NCBI GenBank assembly: GCA_018644665.1
Contig: JABGQA010000057.1
Coordinates: 1-57,066, forward strand
DNA: 57,066 nucleotides
Origin: Candidatus Poribacteria bacterium
GTDB taxonomy: Bacteria; Poribacteria; WGA-4E; GCA-2687025
Direction: 5' to 3'
A program made the translations under genes and the position numbers. How positions within the stretch are numbered: the stretch's first letter is position 1; the number at the start of each line of letters is the position of its first letter. The notes under the pieces are model-generated. The model had not been told where the DNA came from. It searched no databases and worked only from the letters and a program-made list of their open reading frames with translations. Positions 25,868 through 34,097 of this stretch are shown piece by piece.

Positions 25868-26720
25868 TGCGTCCTCCAGCGGGTGCCACACATGCGCGCA
25901 AAAGCCGACGGTATGGTATCCGACCGGCTCGGCGAGGGACAACCCGGCGATGGTACCTCTCGACGGCAGCGGCCGTGCGCCTTTGCGGCCCGTGGTGGTG
26001 GTCGCGGGCATTGCGTGCTGCAGGCCGACGCGGGCCGCGCCATTGCGCGAGTACCACAGGCCCTCGGTCCGCTAGTCGGCGCCTCCGTATCACGGCGCGC
26101 GCGAGCCGTCAGCTCGACGTCGCGGCGGCTGCGCTCTGCCGCGGTGGGTGCTGCGGCCGGGCATGTCTCAGCGGAGTCGCGCGGGGTTGAGCCTTCCGTA
26201 GAGGGCTCGAGCGCGACGCGCCGGCCAATCCCGCGAGCGGACGAATCCAACGCGCCTCAACGCGGGCTCCGGGACCTCCGAAGTCGTCGGCTCTTAGGAG
26301 CCAGCCTCACCTGCGGCGGGAAGCCGCTGACCCCGAGTCGATGACGGGGATGGAGTGGATTGACCAGACCGCGTTCCTGCGTGGAGGCGAACCGGACATG
26401 CGTACGAAGGTAGGCTGACCGGTCCTGCTCTTCTGCTCCATGGGCGGTCGTCGTTCGCGCTGTTCGGAACGCGGCCTCGCCTCCACATCGGCCACGCCGC
26501 CATCCTCTCGTTGCGTCTGCTCGTGGCGTACACTAGACTCTTCGTAACTCGTGGCCCTTGCCGCCGTATCAGGTACGCGGCCAAGAGCCTCGATGCCTTC
26601 CTGACAGCTCCTGACTGACAAGCTCTCCCTAGGCGATTTCGCTCGTCACGCGCTCGCTCCGCCGTGCGTCCTGCGGCAGGGCGTGTCATGTTCCGCCTCG
26701 CGCGCAGCGGAGAGTAGACG
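25868..26720. other. Long intergenic region between divergent genes
   Basis: I see no convincing gene in these 853 bases. Short open frames occur on both strands but lack ribosome sites and have arginine/proline-rich shadow-like translations. It must hold the promoters of the minus-strand glycan run and the plus-strand 548-residue gene. A weak candidate for the latter is TTGCGT (26511-26516), 17 bases, then TAGACT (26534-26539). Confidence 0.5.
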
Positions 26721-28367
26721 ATGAACTTCTCAATCTCGCCCGGCTCAGGACTGCTACGTCAGAACGTCACCGCGCGCGCCAAGCCCCGGCCACTTGTGCC
26801 GGCGGCGTCTCTCCTTGGCGGCGACAGTGGACAGAAGCCCTCCTCCCGCGAGCAAGACGCGAGGCAGTCGGGGCCCCGACTCGGCGTGACCCCAGTGGCG
26901 TCTATCGACGACGCGATCAAATCCATGACCGACGTTCGACGCGCTCTCCGACGCGACGTGGGCCGAGCGCTCGACAGCATCACACAGTTCCGGCCGCAGG
27001 CTCGGGAGGCGCTGGAAGGGCTGTTGTCCGAACGCACCGCGGCCGTGCCCCGCCCGGCTGCGCCGACAGAGAGCCCGGCTGGGGCCACACTCACCCACGC
27101 GACGATCACGCTCGACGCGCCTCTGTATGAGTCGGACCGAGCGTCTGAGCCGACAGAACAGCACGACGTGCCGGTCTTTCTGGTGCCTCGACAGGCGGGG
27201 CCATCGTCGGCGCCGGCGCTGGCCGGCGAAGGTCCGCGGTCGTTCGTTCTTTCCTCAGCGTCGCCGTCAGGCCGTAGGGCGCTAGAGGACTTCACGCGCA
27301 CTGGGAGCCTCGTCGTCGCGCAGAACGACAGCGGGTTCAGCGTGGAGTTGACTGTGACGCCGGTGGCCGCCGCGCAGCCGCGAGAGCAAGGCGACGTCGC
27401 ATTGTTCACGCCGGTGGGTAGCTTCCAGGGGCGATCCACTCGGGATGAGCTGGGTAATCAGACGCTCGTCGTGGACGAGGCGGAGGTGACGGCGCCGATA
27501 CCAGGGATTCCCGGCGGCTTCGTGGGCGTCGAGTTGGAGGACGCCGCGTTCAGCCGAATGACGAACGAGTCGCATGGCACGGTTAGCGTAGTCGCGGGAA
27601 TCGACGTCGCCAACACCTTGGGCATAAGCGCCGAGCAGGAGCTTTTCACGTTCGAGAGCGGTCCCAGGGGCGCGGCCCAGTTCGCCGCGGCGTCGGGTTC
27701 TGGCCCTTCGCAGGCCGGGAAGCTGAGCTTGGTGAGCGCCGGTCCGACGGGCAGACCCGACGTCACGAGGGCGGCGGCCCCCGACGTTCTGAGGCCCACT
27801 GCGCCAGGTTCTCCCGAGACGCTGCGCGAGGTTCTGGACCTTCCCACCGTCTCGTTGGACAACGCGGAGACACCGGAGAATGCCGTCCTCGTGATCGCGG
27901 ACACTGGGAGCGTGACGACGGTTGAGGGGCCGCTCATCGCTGCGATCGCAAGTGGTCTCATCGCGGGCGTCCTGGTGTCGCAACGCATCAGCGCGGCCGG
28001 CGGGCGAGCCGGCGCCGCCGCGGAAGGGGCCGTCGAGACCGTGGACGCGCGGGTGGATTCGGCCGCCGCGGCCACACAGGAAACTGCCACCGACATCCTG
28101 GGAACCGCCGAGGATCTTGTCGTGAACACGGCGGAGCTTACCCGCGATGCGGCGGTCGCCACAGCAGAAGTCACACGCGACGCGACGAACGCCACGGCGG
28201 ATGTCATTGAACAGGCAGCGACAACCACGGTCGGCAAGGGAGGCGAAGCGGTCGGCGCAATTGCCGACGTGACGGAGAAGGCGGTGGCCACCCTCGTCGA
28301 AGACCCGGTCTCTACGGTATCTGACGTCGCGAAGACCGTCCTCTGCTTCGGCATCTTCTGCGAGTAG
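26721..28367 (+). CDS. Unrecognised 548-residue protein with one membrane segment
   Basis: I do not recognise this protein. There is no N-terminal signal peptide; it opens MNFSISPGSGLLRQN and then a disordered, charged segment. Residues about 60-105 look helical (IDDAIKSMTDVRRALRRDVG). The centre is beta-rich and Gly/Pro/Ser-rich, including APIPGIPGGFVGVELEDAAF. One hydrophobic helix sits near 403-423 (LIAAIASGLIAGVLV). The last 120 residues are an Ala/Thr/Val/Asp helical repeat of roughly 11 residues (TAELTRDAAVATAEVTRDAT), LEA-like or coiled-coil-like, ending CFGIFCE. GGAGAG six bases before the ATG and good coding composition support it as real. It converges with a membrane-fusion gene 64 bases away; a link is possible but unproven. 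Confidence 0.7.
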   Translation: MNFSISPGSGLLRQNVTARAKPRPLVPAASLLGGDSGQKPSSREQDARQSGPRLGVTPVASIDDAIKSMTDVRRALRRDVGRALDSITQFRPQAREALEGLLSERTAAVPRPAAPTESPAGATLTHATITLDAPLYESDRASEPTEQHDVPVFLVPRQAGPSSAPALAGEGPRSFVLSSASPSGRRALEDFTRTGSLVVAQNDSGFSVELTVTPVAAAQPREQGDVALFTPVGSFQGRSTRDELGNQTLVVDEAEVTAPIPGIPGGFVGVELEDAAFSRMTNESHGTVSVVAGIDVANTLGISAEQELFTFESGPRGAAQFAAASGSGPSQAGKLSLVSAGPTGRPDVTRAAAPDVLRPTAPGSPETLREVLDLPTVSLDNAETPENAVLVIADTGSVTTVEGPLIAAIASGLIAGVLVSQRISAAGGRAGAAAEGAVETVDARVDSAAAATQETATDILGTAEDLVVNTAELTRDAAVATAEVTRDATNATADVIEQAATTTVGKGGEAVGAIADVTEKAVATLVEDPVSTVSDVAKTVLCFGIFCE

Positions 28368-28431
28368 CGCATCGGAGCCCGTTCCGAGGGAAACGCCGTA
28401 CCGTCGACCTGCGTGAAGCAGAACACGCGCG

Positions 28432-29868
28432 CTACCGAAACTCGATCTGCACGACGGACCCGAGAGGCATGCCGTCGGCCGCCTCAGGCAGGGATACGGT
28501 CACGACGTACGCGCCCGCGTGACCGTCGCTCGCCGCGACTCCCATCACTTCCCCAGACACGGAGTTGCTCGCGTCGGAGGATGACGCCACGAGGACCGGA
28601 GCCCCCGGCGCGACCCGCGCCAGTTGGGCGCCGTCAACCCGGGCGCGTGCTACAAGGCGTTCGTGAGCGGCCAGTGTGAGTAGGGGGGGACCGGGGTCGA
28701 GAGCGGTCTTGGCGGATCTCACTAGTTCGCCTGAGGCGATGCTAAGTCCCGTGACGACCCCCTCGGATGGCGCGACGATGCGAAGCCACGCCACCTGCTG
28801 TTCCGCAGCGCGGAGAGCGGCCTCGGCTGCTCGGACGCCTGCGGCCGCCGCTTGTACTATATGTCCGCTCTTCTCAGCCTGGAGGTCGACACCCGTGCGG
28901 TTGGCCTCCAGCCGCACGCCGGTTCTCGCCATCATCTGTTCGGACCGGGTCACGATCGACTCGCGCGATTCACTCATCCCGTCGAACGACGTCATCCCAT
29001 GGCCCAGGGCGTCCTGCCATATGGCGAGGATCTTCCTCGCGGAGGCGACCCGGTCGGCGGCGGCCTTCATGTCAGCTTCGCGCCCCGCGAGGTCCGTCTT
29101 GTACTCCTCGCTGCGCGTCATGGCATTGGCGTGGGAGAGTTGCGCTGCCTCGACGGAGCTGGTAGACGCGAAGCTCTTCGACTGAAGCTCCTCCATGCGC
29201 TCTCGTTCACGCTCCGTCTTCGCCAGGTTGAGGGCGATCGCGGCGCCACGGGCCTGGGTCGCCGCGTATCGCAGCTCGGCCTGCTTCAGCCAGTTCAGGG
29301 AACGGTCCAAGTCCGACCGCGAACGCTCGACGTCGGTCCGTGAGAAGGCCATGTTCTTCGCCTGGTCGTTCTCGACGATGCGCACACCTTCGGCCGTGGA
29401 GATGTCCACACCGATGTCGGCGGCTCGGTAGTCGAGTTCTGACTCGCTCACCGATGTCGTTCTGTCTAGGGCGCTGATCTCGGCGTCGGCCGCGGCGACC
29501 CGCTCCCGCGCTCGGGCGTCCTGCAGTCTCTCCTCAGCCTGCTCCGCGAGGTGGACGAGTTCGGGGTTCGCCAAGAGTGCGAGCGGCTCGCCCGCGCGGA
29601 CTACCTGGCCCTCCGTGACCAAGACCTGCGTGACCACGCCGTCGACCTGCGAACGTACGCGCACAGGCTCGGCCGACTCCACCACGGCTGCGATCCGCAA
29701 CACGTCGGAGCCTGGGGGGTCGGTACGCGCTACCGGGGTGCTCGCCGCCTGCGACGACGGGTCGGCCGCACCAGCAGGCGGCCGCTCGCCTGGATTGGTA
29801 CACGCGCAGCAGATGAGAACTAGCGAGGCCAGGAGTGGCGCCCACGAAGGAGACGACCGGGGTCGCAT
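28432..29868 (-). CDS. HlyD/RND-type membrane-fusion lipoprotein
   Basis: A 478-residue periplasmic adaptor. The leader ends in a cysteine-rich lipobox (LVLICCAC; lipid on Cys21 or Cys23). A biotinyl-lipoyl-like half follows (VESAEPVRVRSQVDGVVTQV, VRAGEPLALLANPEL). There is then an unusually long alpha-helical hairpin, about 120-380, rich in Glu, Arg and Ala. The second lipoyl half (WLRIVAPSEGVVTGL, ASGELV) and a beta-barrel region ending GSVVQIEFR close the protein. GGAGG lies five bases before the ATG. Normally an RND or ABC transporter and an outer-membrane channel accompany such adaptors; none is adjacent, so it is an orphan here. The long hairpin argues for a type I secretion or MacA-like role rather than a short RND adaptor, weakly. 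Confidence 0.83.
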   Translation of the reverse strand: MRPRSSPSWAPLLASLVLICCACTNPGERPPAGAADPSSQAASTPVARTDPPGSDVLRIAAVVESAEPVRVRSQVDGVVTQVLVTEGQVVRAGEPLALLANPELVHLAEQAEERLQDARARERVAAADAEISALDRTTSVSESELDYRAADIGVDISTAEGVRIVENDQAKNMAFSRTDVERSRSDLDRSLNWLKQAELRYAATQARGAAIALNLAKTERERERMEELQSKSFASTSSVEAAQLSHANAMTRSEEYKTDLAGREADMKAAADRVASARKILAIWQDALGHGMTSFDGMSESRESIVTRSEQMMARTGVRLEANRTGVDLQAEKSGHIVQAAAAGVRAAEAALRAAEQQVAWLRIVAPSEGVVTGLSIASGELVRSAKTALDPGPPLLTLAAHERLVARARVDGAQLARVAPGAPVLVASSSDASNSVSGEVMGVAASDGHAGAYVVTVSLPEAADGMPLGSVVQIEFR

Positions 29869-30136
29869 ACAGGCCTCCGCACGAGGAATTGCGCACCGTC
29901 CGCGACCGCGGCGGTCACGCGTCCGCGAGCGTATCTCGGCCGGCGCCGTCGCGCAACGCGCAGTCACTGCCAGGCGGGGCTTAACGGAGCGCCGCTGCGA
30001 ACGTGTCCTCGCTTCCGAGCAAGGAACGACGGAGGGTGAGTGCGCTACGCGGGCGGACCCTCACGGGCAGCGGCCCGCTGGGAGATGAGATTCCAGCCGT
30101 CGTGCACTGAGCGCCTCGGAGGGCCATCAGCGTGGC

Positions 30137-30191
30137 CGGCCGGCGCCCACCACTAGCGCGCTGGGGAGCGCTACGGGACTCTCGCCGGCCG
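30137..30191 (-). terminator. Two-tier hairpin downstream of ctaD
   Basis: CGGCCGGCG (30137-30145) pairs with CGCCGGCCG (30183-30191). Inside, TAGCGC (30154-30159) pairs with GCGCTA (30168-30173) around an eight-base loop. The two stems are separated by an 8/9-base internal loop. The element starts 17 bases after the oxidase subunit I stop, so a terminator or mRNA-stabilising structure is likely. The rest of the 339-base gap between the adaptor and oxidase genes shows nothing else. Confidence 0.45.
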
Positions 30192-30207
30192 TACAACCCC
30201 AATCGCG

Positions 30208-32019
30208 TCAGTGAGCGACAACGCCCTCGACGTACTGATCCTGGGGCATGAAGTCCTGCTCGGTGAGAGGACTACTGTATTCGTAGGGACCGTGGTACAC
30301 GGTCGGCGTCTTCTGGAAGTTCTCGACCAACGGAGGCGACTCCGTCTGCCACTCCAGCGAGTTTGCCTTCCACGGATTCCTCGCGGCCTTCTTGCCGGCG
30401 ACCAGCCCGTAGACGAAGTTGATCAAGAAGATGAACTGCACAAACCCGAGGACGATCGCGGAATACGTCATGAAGACGTTGATCGGCTGCATTGGCTTCA
30501 GGTGCTCGTAGAACGTGGGGTCGTAGATGCGCCGCATCATGCCGCCCACGCCGAGTACGTGCATCGGAAAGAACACTCCGTTGAGCGCCAGGAAGGTCGT
30601 CCAGAAGTGGACCTTGCCCCAGCGGTCCGACATCATGCGGCCGAACATCTTCGGGAACCAGTAGTAGATGCCGGAGAACGCGCCCAGTATGCTCCCCGCG
30701 AACAGGACATAGTGGATGTGCGCCACGATGAAGTACGTGTCGTGGATGTAGATGTCCACTGCGGTGGACGCCATGAATATCCCACTCAGGCCACCGATGA
30801 CAAACATCGACACGAAACCAATGGCGAATAGCATCGCCGTGGTGTACTGGATCTGCGCGCGCCAGAGAGTTCCCAGCCAGTTGAACGTCTTGATCGCAGA
30901 CGGCACCGCGATGAACATCGTGGACACCATGAAGGTCGTGCCCATGGTTGGGTTCATGCCGCTCTGGAACATGTGGTGGCCCCAGACGATGAACCCCAGA
31001 CCGGCGATCCCGGAGATGGCGTACACCATCGCCTTGTAGCCGAAGATCGGCTTCCGCGCGAACGTCGAGAGCACGTCCGACACGATGCCCATCGCAGGCA
31101 GGATCATGATGTACACGGCCGGATGCGAATAGAACCAGAACAGGTGCTGGAACAGCAACGGCTGACCGCCGCCCCGGTCCTGCAACACGTCGGAGATGAA
31201 CAGCGCCTTCGGGAGGAAGAAGCTCGTGCCCAGCACACGGTCGAAGAACACCAGGATGATGGCCGCCGTGAGCACCGGAGTGGCCAGCGTCGTGAGGATC
31301 GAGGTGATGAAGACTGACCATGTGGTCATGGGCATGCGGAATAGCGACATGCCCGGCGCCCGCATGTTCAGGATCGTCGTGATGTAGTTCACCGAGCCGG
31401 CCAACGAGGAGAAGCCGACAAGCAGCACGGCGATCATCCAGCAGTTGATGCCTGCGCCCTCGGTGATAACGCTGAGCGGCGGGTATGCCGTCCATCCCCC
31501 ACCGGCCGCGCCACCTTCCAGGTAGAAGCCGAGCATCGCGATCACCGCCGCAGGCCAGAACAGCCAATACGAGATCATGTTCAGGCGCGGGAACGCCATG
31601 TCACGCGCGCCGATCTGGATCGGCACCACGAAGTTGCCGAACGCGCCCACGAGCATTGGGATCACGACGAAGAAGATCATGACGGATGCGTGCATAGTGA
31701 AGGCGGCGTTGTAGCCTTCCGGCTTCAGGACTCCCGCTAGTGCGCCGTCGTACACCATCGACTTGGGAAGGTACTGGCCGAACGGGATCGCCGTCCCAGG
31801 CCAGGCGAGTTGCCACCGCACCACCAGCGCCAGGAGGCCGCCGACGATGAAGAAGAAGAGCGTCGTGAACAGGAACTGGCGGCCGATTACCTTGTGGTCG
31901 GTAGAGAAGAGGTACTTCTTGGCGAACCCGACCTGCACCTCGTGGTAGTGCTCTTCGTGGTCGTCGTGTTCTGGCGCATGTGGTTCGCCGTGTGTGTCGT
32001 CGATCGTCGTCGCTTCCAT
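30208..32019 (-). CDS. ctaD: Cytochrome c oxidase subunit I, A2 type
   Basis: A 603-residue haem-copper oxidase catalytic subunit with 12 predicted helices, reducing O2 at the inner membrane while pumping protons. Ligands seen are His110 (TMHAS, haem a), CuB His299 with Tyr303 in FYSHPAVY, His348/349 in WGHHMF, and the late AHIHYVLF pair. Lys329 of the K channel is present in FGYKAM. The usual Glu of HPEVY is replaced by the YSHPAVY form, the mark of A2-type (caa3-like) oxidases. The N-terminus is His-rich. The ATG with GGAG nine bases upstream is chosen, since the open frame extends back into subunit II. It follows subunit II by 11 bases; subunits III and IV are not in the window. Confidence 0.96.
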   Translation of the reverse strand: MEATTIDDTHGEPHAPEHDDHEEHYHEVQVGFAKKYLFSTDHKVIGRQFLFTTLFFFIVGGLLALVVRWQLAWPGTAIPFGQYLPKSMVYDGALAGVLKPEGYNAAFTMHASVMIFFVVIPMLVGAFGNFVVPIQIGARDMAFPRLNMISYWLFWPAAVIAMLGFYLEGGAAGGGWTAYPPLSVITEGAGINCWMIAVLLVGFSSLAGSVNYITTILNMRAPGMSLFRMPMTTWSVFITSILTTLATPVLTAAIILVFFDRVLGTSFFLPKALFISDVLQDRGGGQPLLFQHLFWFYSHPAVYIMILPAMGIVSDVLSTFARKPIFGYKAMVYAISGIAGLGFIVWGHHMFQSGMNPTMGTTFMVSTMFIAVPSAIKTFNWLGTLWRAQIQYTTAMLFAIGFVSMFVIGGLSGIFMASTAVDIYIHDTYFIVAHIHYVLFAGSILGAFSGIYYWFPKMFGRMMSDRWGKVHFWTTFLALNGVFFPMHVLGVGGMMRRIYDPTFYEHLKPMQPINVFMTYSAIVLGFVQFIFLINFVYGLVAGKKAARNPWKANSLEWQTESPPLVENFQKTPTVYHGPYEYSSPLTEQDFMPQDQYVEGVVAH

Positions 32020-32030
32020 CGTCCCGTCTC

Positions 32031-32891
32031 CTACTCGGCGTGCGCCGGCGCTTTCTCGGCGAGCCAGGCGTTGAAGGCGTCGTCCGACTCGTGGACGGTG
32101 ACGTACCCCTTCATGTAGTAGTGCTGTAGCCCGCAAAGCTCGGCGCAAGCGATCTCGAAGTTCCCCGCTTCCAGCGCGTCGAAGAACACGTTGATCTGCA
32201 TACCCGGCACAGCGTCCTGCTTGACGCGGAAGTCGGGAAGGAAGAACGAATGCAGGACATCCTTCGATGTCAAGCGCACCTGGATCTGACGCCCGACCGG
32301 GATGTGCAATTGGTTCGGGCTGAGTATGTCGTCCGCCGAGGCCGGATCGGTTGGGTCGAGTCCTATGAGGTTCGTGCCGGACACGCGCGCCACGTCGCGG
32401 CGGCCGAACACGCCGTCGGCGCCCGGGTAGCGGATGTTCCACGCGAACTGCTGCGCGACGATCTCAATGATGACGGGGTCCCCGGCCCCGTCCTGGGCGC
32501 CTCGGAACCCGGCCGACGGCTTGATTTCGCCCCAGACCTGCTGGCTCACGAGAGCCAACCCCGCCAGGAAGATCGCGGGTACGGCGGTCCAGATCAACTC
32601 AAGGCGGTTGTTGCCATGCGTGTAGTGCGCGCGGCCGCCCGGACGCGCCCTGTACTTCACGAGGAATATGACCAGCGCGCCCTGCACAAGCACGCAGACA
32701 ACGCCCGTGACGATCAGTATGACGTAGAAGATGCGGTCGATGGGGCCGCCGACGGTCGAGACGTTCGGCGGCAGCCACCAGCCGTAGCGACCGGAAGCGG
32801 CCTGCGCGAGCGCGTCGGGCACCAACCACGCGAGCGCCGCAAGACATCCGGCCAGCACGGCGGGTCGACGCCGAGAGCAAAACGTTGGCAA
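32031..32891 (-). CDS. ctaC: Cytochrome c oxidase subunit II
   Basis: A 286-residue subunit II with a signal peptide (LAGCLAALAWLVPDALAQA), two membrane helices (about 50-120) and a periplasmic cupredoxin domain. All CuA ligands are present: the His in DVLHSFFLPDFRVKQD, then CAELCGLQHYYM with two Cys, His and Met. Electrons from cytochrome c enter here and pass to subunit I. Unlike many A2-type caa3 enzymes, no cytochrome c domain is fused at the C-terminus, so a separate donor is needed. The start is TTG, the first start codon of the frame and the only one ahead of a complete signal peptide; no strong ribosome site is visible. Confidence 0.94.
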   Translation of the reverse strand: MPTFCSRRRPAVLAGCLAALAWLVPDALAQAASGRYGWWLPPNVSTVGGPIDRIFYVILIVTGVVCVLVQGALVIFLVKYRARPGGRAHYTHGNNRLELIWTAVPAIFLAGLALVSQQVWGEIKPSAGFRGAQDGAGDPVIIEIVAQQFAWNIRYPGADGVFGRRDVARVSGTNLIGLDPTDPASADDILSPNQLHIPVGRQIQVRLTSKDVLHSFFLPDFRVKQDAVPGMQINVFFDALEAGNFEIACAELCGLQHYYMKGYVTVHESDDAFNAWLAEKAPAHAE

Positions 32892-33076
32892 TGTCCAAAC
32901 CCCCAGGGGCGCGGCCTGCGCGCTCCAGGCTTTCCTTAGTACGCGATCGCATGACCTCGGCTCGGTCCCCCGTGCGCGACGACGAGCGCCCCCGCGCGAT
33001 ACCGGGCCGCAACGCTGATTCTACCTCGACCCGCGGGCCAACTCAATGCCCGTGTCGACTGGCGACGATCGAGGCG

Positions 33077-34072
33077 TCAGGTGAGAAGATCGTCCAGTTC
33101 GACCGCGGCGTCCCGCTCGTGCGAGAGAGCCGTCGCCTCGCATAGGGCCAGGGTCTGGAGGTTGTTTCTGCCGGAGATGCCCGGCTCGGCGCCCTCCGTG
33201 ATGTACGTGTGCAGGTCAGTGAGGATCGCCTGTTCGGCGCGCGGCACATCCAGCACCTCGACCGACTCTGTCTCGCCCGAGTTGGCGGGCCGGAACTCGA
33301 GCCCGCCAACATCCTGGCTGCGCAGATTCCCGGTGGTCGTGTGGATCCACGTGAGATGTCGGTTGTTCTGGCCGACATGGGACATGCTGTACGTGCAATT
33401 CACGCCGCTCTCGAACGTGATGACCGCGCTGACGTTCGCGTCGTGTGGCGCGTACCGGCTCCACGGCGCGCCGAACGTGCGCGCGATCACGGACTTCGCG
33501 GGGCCGAACCAGAACACGAGGTTGTCGTAGTGATGGCAGCTCATGTCCCAGATCATCGCGTTCTTGTAGTCGAGCGTGCGGGGATTCGGGCGATGGCGGT
33601 GATGGATCAGATCCAGGAACGACGGATCGCCGTACTTCTCCGTCCCGAGGACCGACTTCACCGTCTGCTCGACGGGGAAGTAGCGGTAGTTCTGGGAGAC
33701 GCAGAACTTCACGTCGGCCTGCTCGGCCTCGGCGACCAGGTCGCGGGCCAACTGCCAATCGAGCGTCATGCCCTTCTCGACCAGGACGCTCAAACCGGCC
33801 TCGAAGGCCGTGCGCGCGAACGACGCGTGCGTCGCCGTCGGCGTGCAGGCGATGATGAGGTCGGCCTCCACCGTCCGCGCGGCTTCGGCGAGGTCGTCGA
33901 AACAGACGCTCTCCCCTAGGCCCGTCAGCTCTCGGGCAGTGGCGAGGAAGTCGTCGTTCACGTCGACCAGCGCGACGGACTCGTAGCGCGGATCCCCAGC
34001 GACGACATCCAACGGCCAGCGGCCTCGGCCGCCCGTGCCTACGTGAATCACTCTCAGAACGCGATCGGACAT
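33077..34072 (-). CDS. Gfo/Idh/MocA-family oxidoreductase
   Basis: A 331-residue NAD(P)-dependent sugar or inositol dehydrogenase-type protein, cytosolic. The Rossmann start is VIHVGTGGRGRW; TPTATHASFARTAFEAGLSV and VEKGMTLDWQLA occupy the EKP position, where EKG replaces EKP. The C-terminal half has DMSCHHYDNLVFWFG, the His-rich segment near the active site. It is the last gene of a six-gene minus-strand sugar operon, 25 bases after the sulfatase, which suggests that it oxidises or epimerises the released sugar. The exact substrate is unknown. Confidence 0.88.
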   Translation of the reverse strand: MSDRVLRVIHVGTGGRGRWPLDVVAGDPRYESVALVDVNDDFLATARELTGLGESVCFDDLAEAARTVEADLIIACTPTATHASFARTAFEAGLSVLVEKGMTLDWQLARDLVAEAEQADVKFCVSQNYRYFPVEQTVKSVLGTEKYGDPSFLDLIHHRHRPNPRTLDYKNAMIWDMSCHHYDNLVFWFGPAKSVIARTFGAPWSRYAPHDANVSAVITFESGVNCTYSMSHVGQNNRHLTWIHTTTGNLRSQDVGGLEFRPANSGETESVEVLDVPRAEQAILTDLHTYITEGAEPGISGRNNLQTLALCEATALSHERDAAVELDDLLT

Positions 34073-34097
34073 GCCGTGTCTCCTCGGCGTCTCGCGG

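Noticed and set aside
24749..26344. Long plus-strand open frame of 531 codons
   Set aside because: It lies antisense to the SQD1-like gene, is rich in Arg/Val/Gly, has no family motifs, and is explained by high GC content.
26294..26689. Small minus-strand frames in the long intergenic region
   Set aside because: No ribosome site, Arg/Ser-rich noise, and no conserved-looking segment.
32020..32442. Upstream extension of oxidase subunit I
   Set aside because: It overlaps subunit II in another frame; the ATG at 32019 has a good ribosome site and matches the family start.
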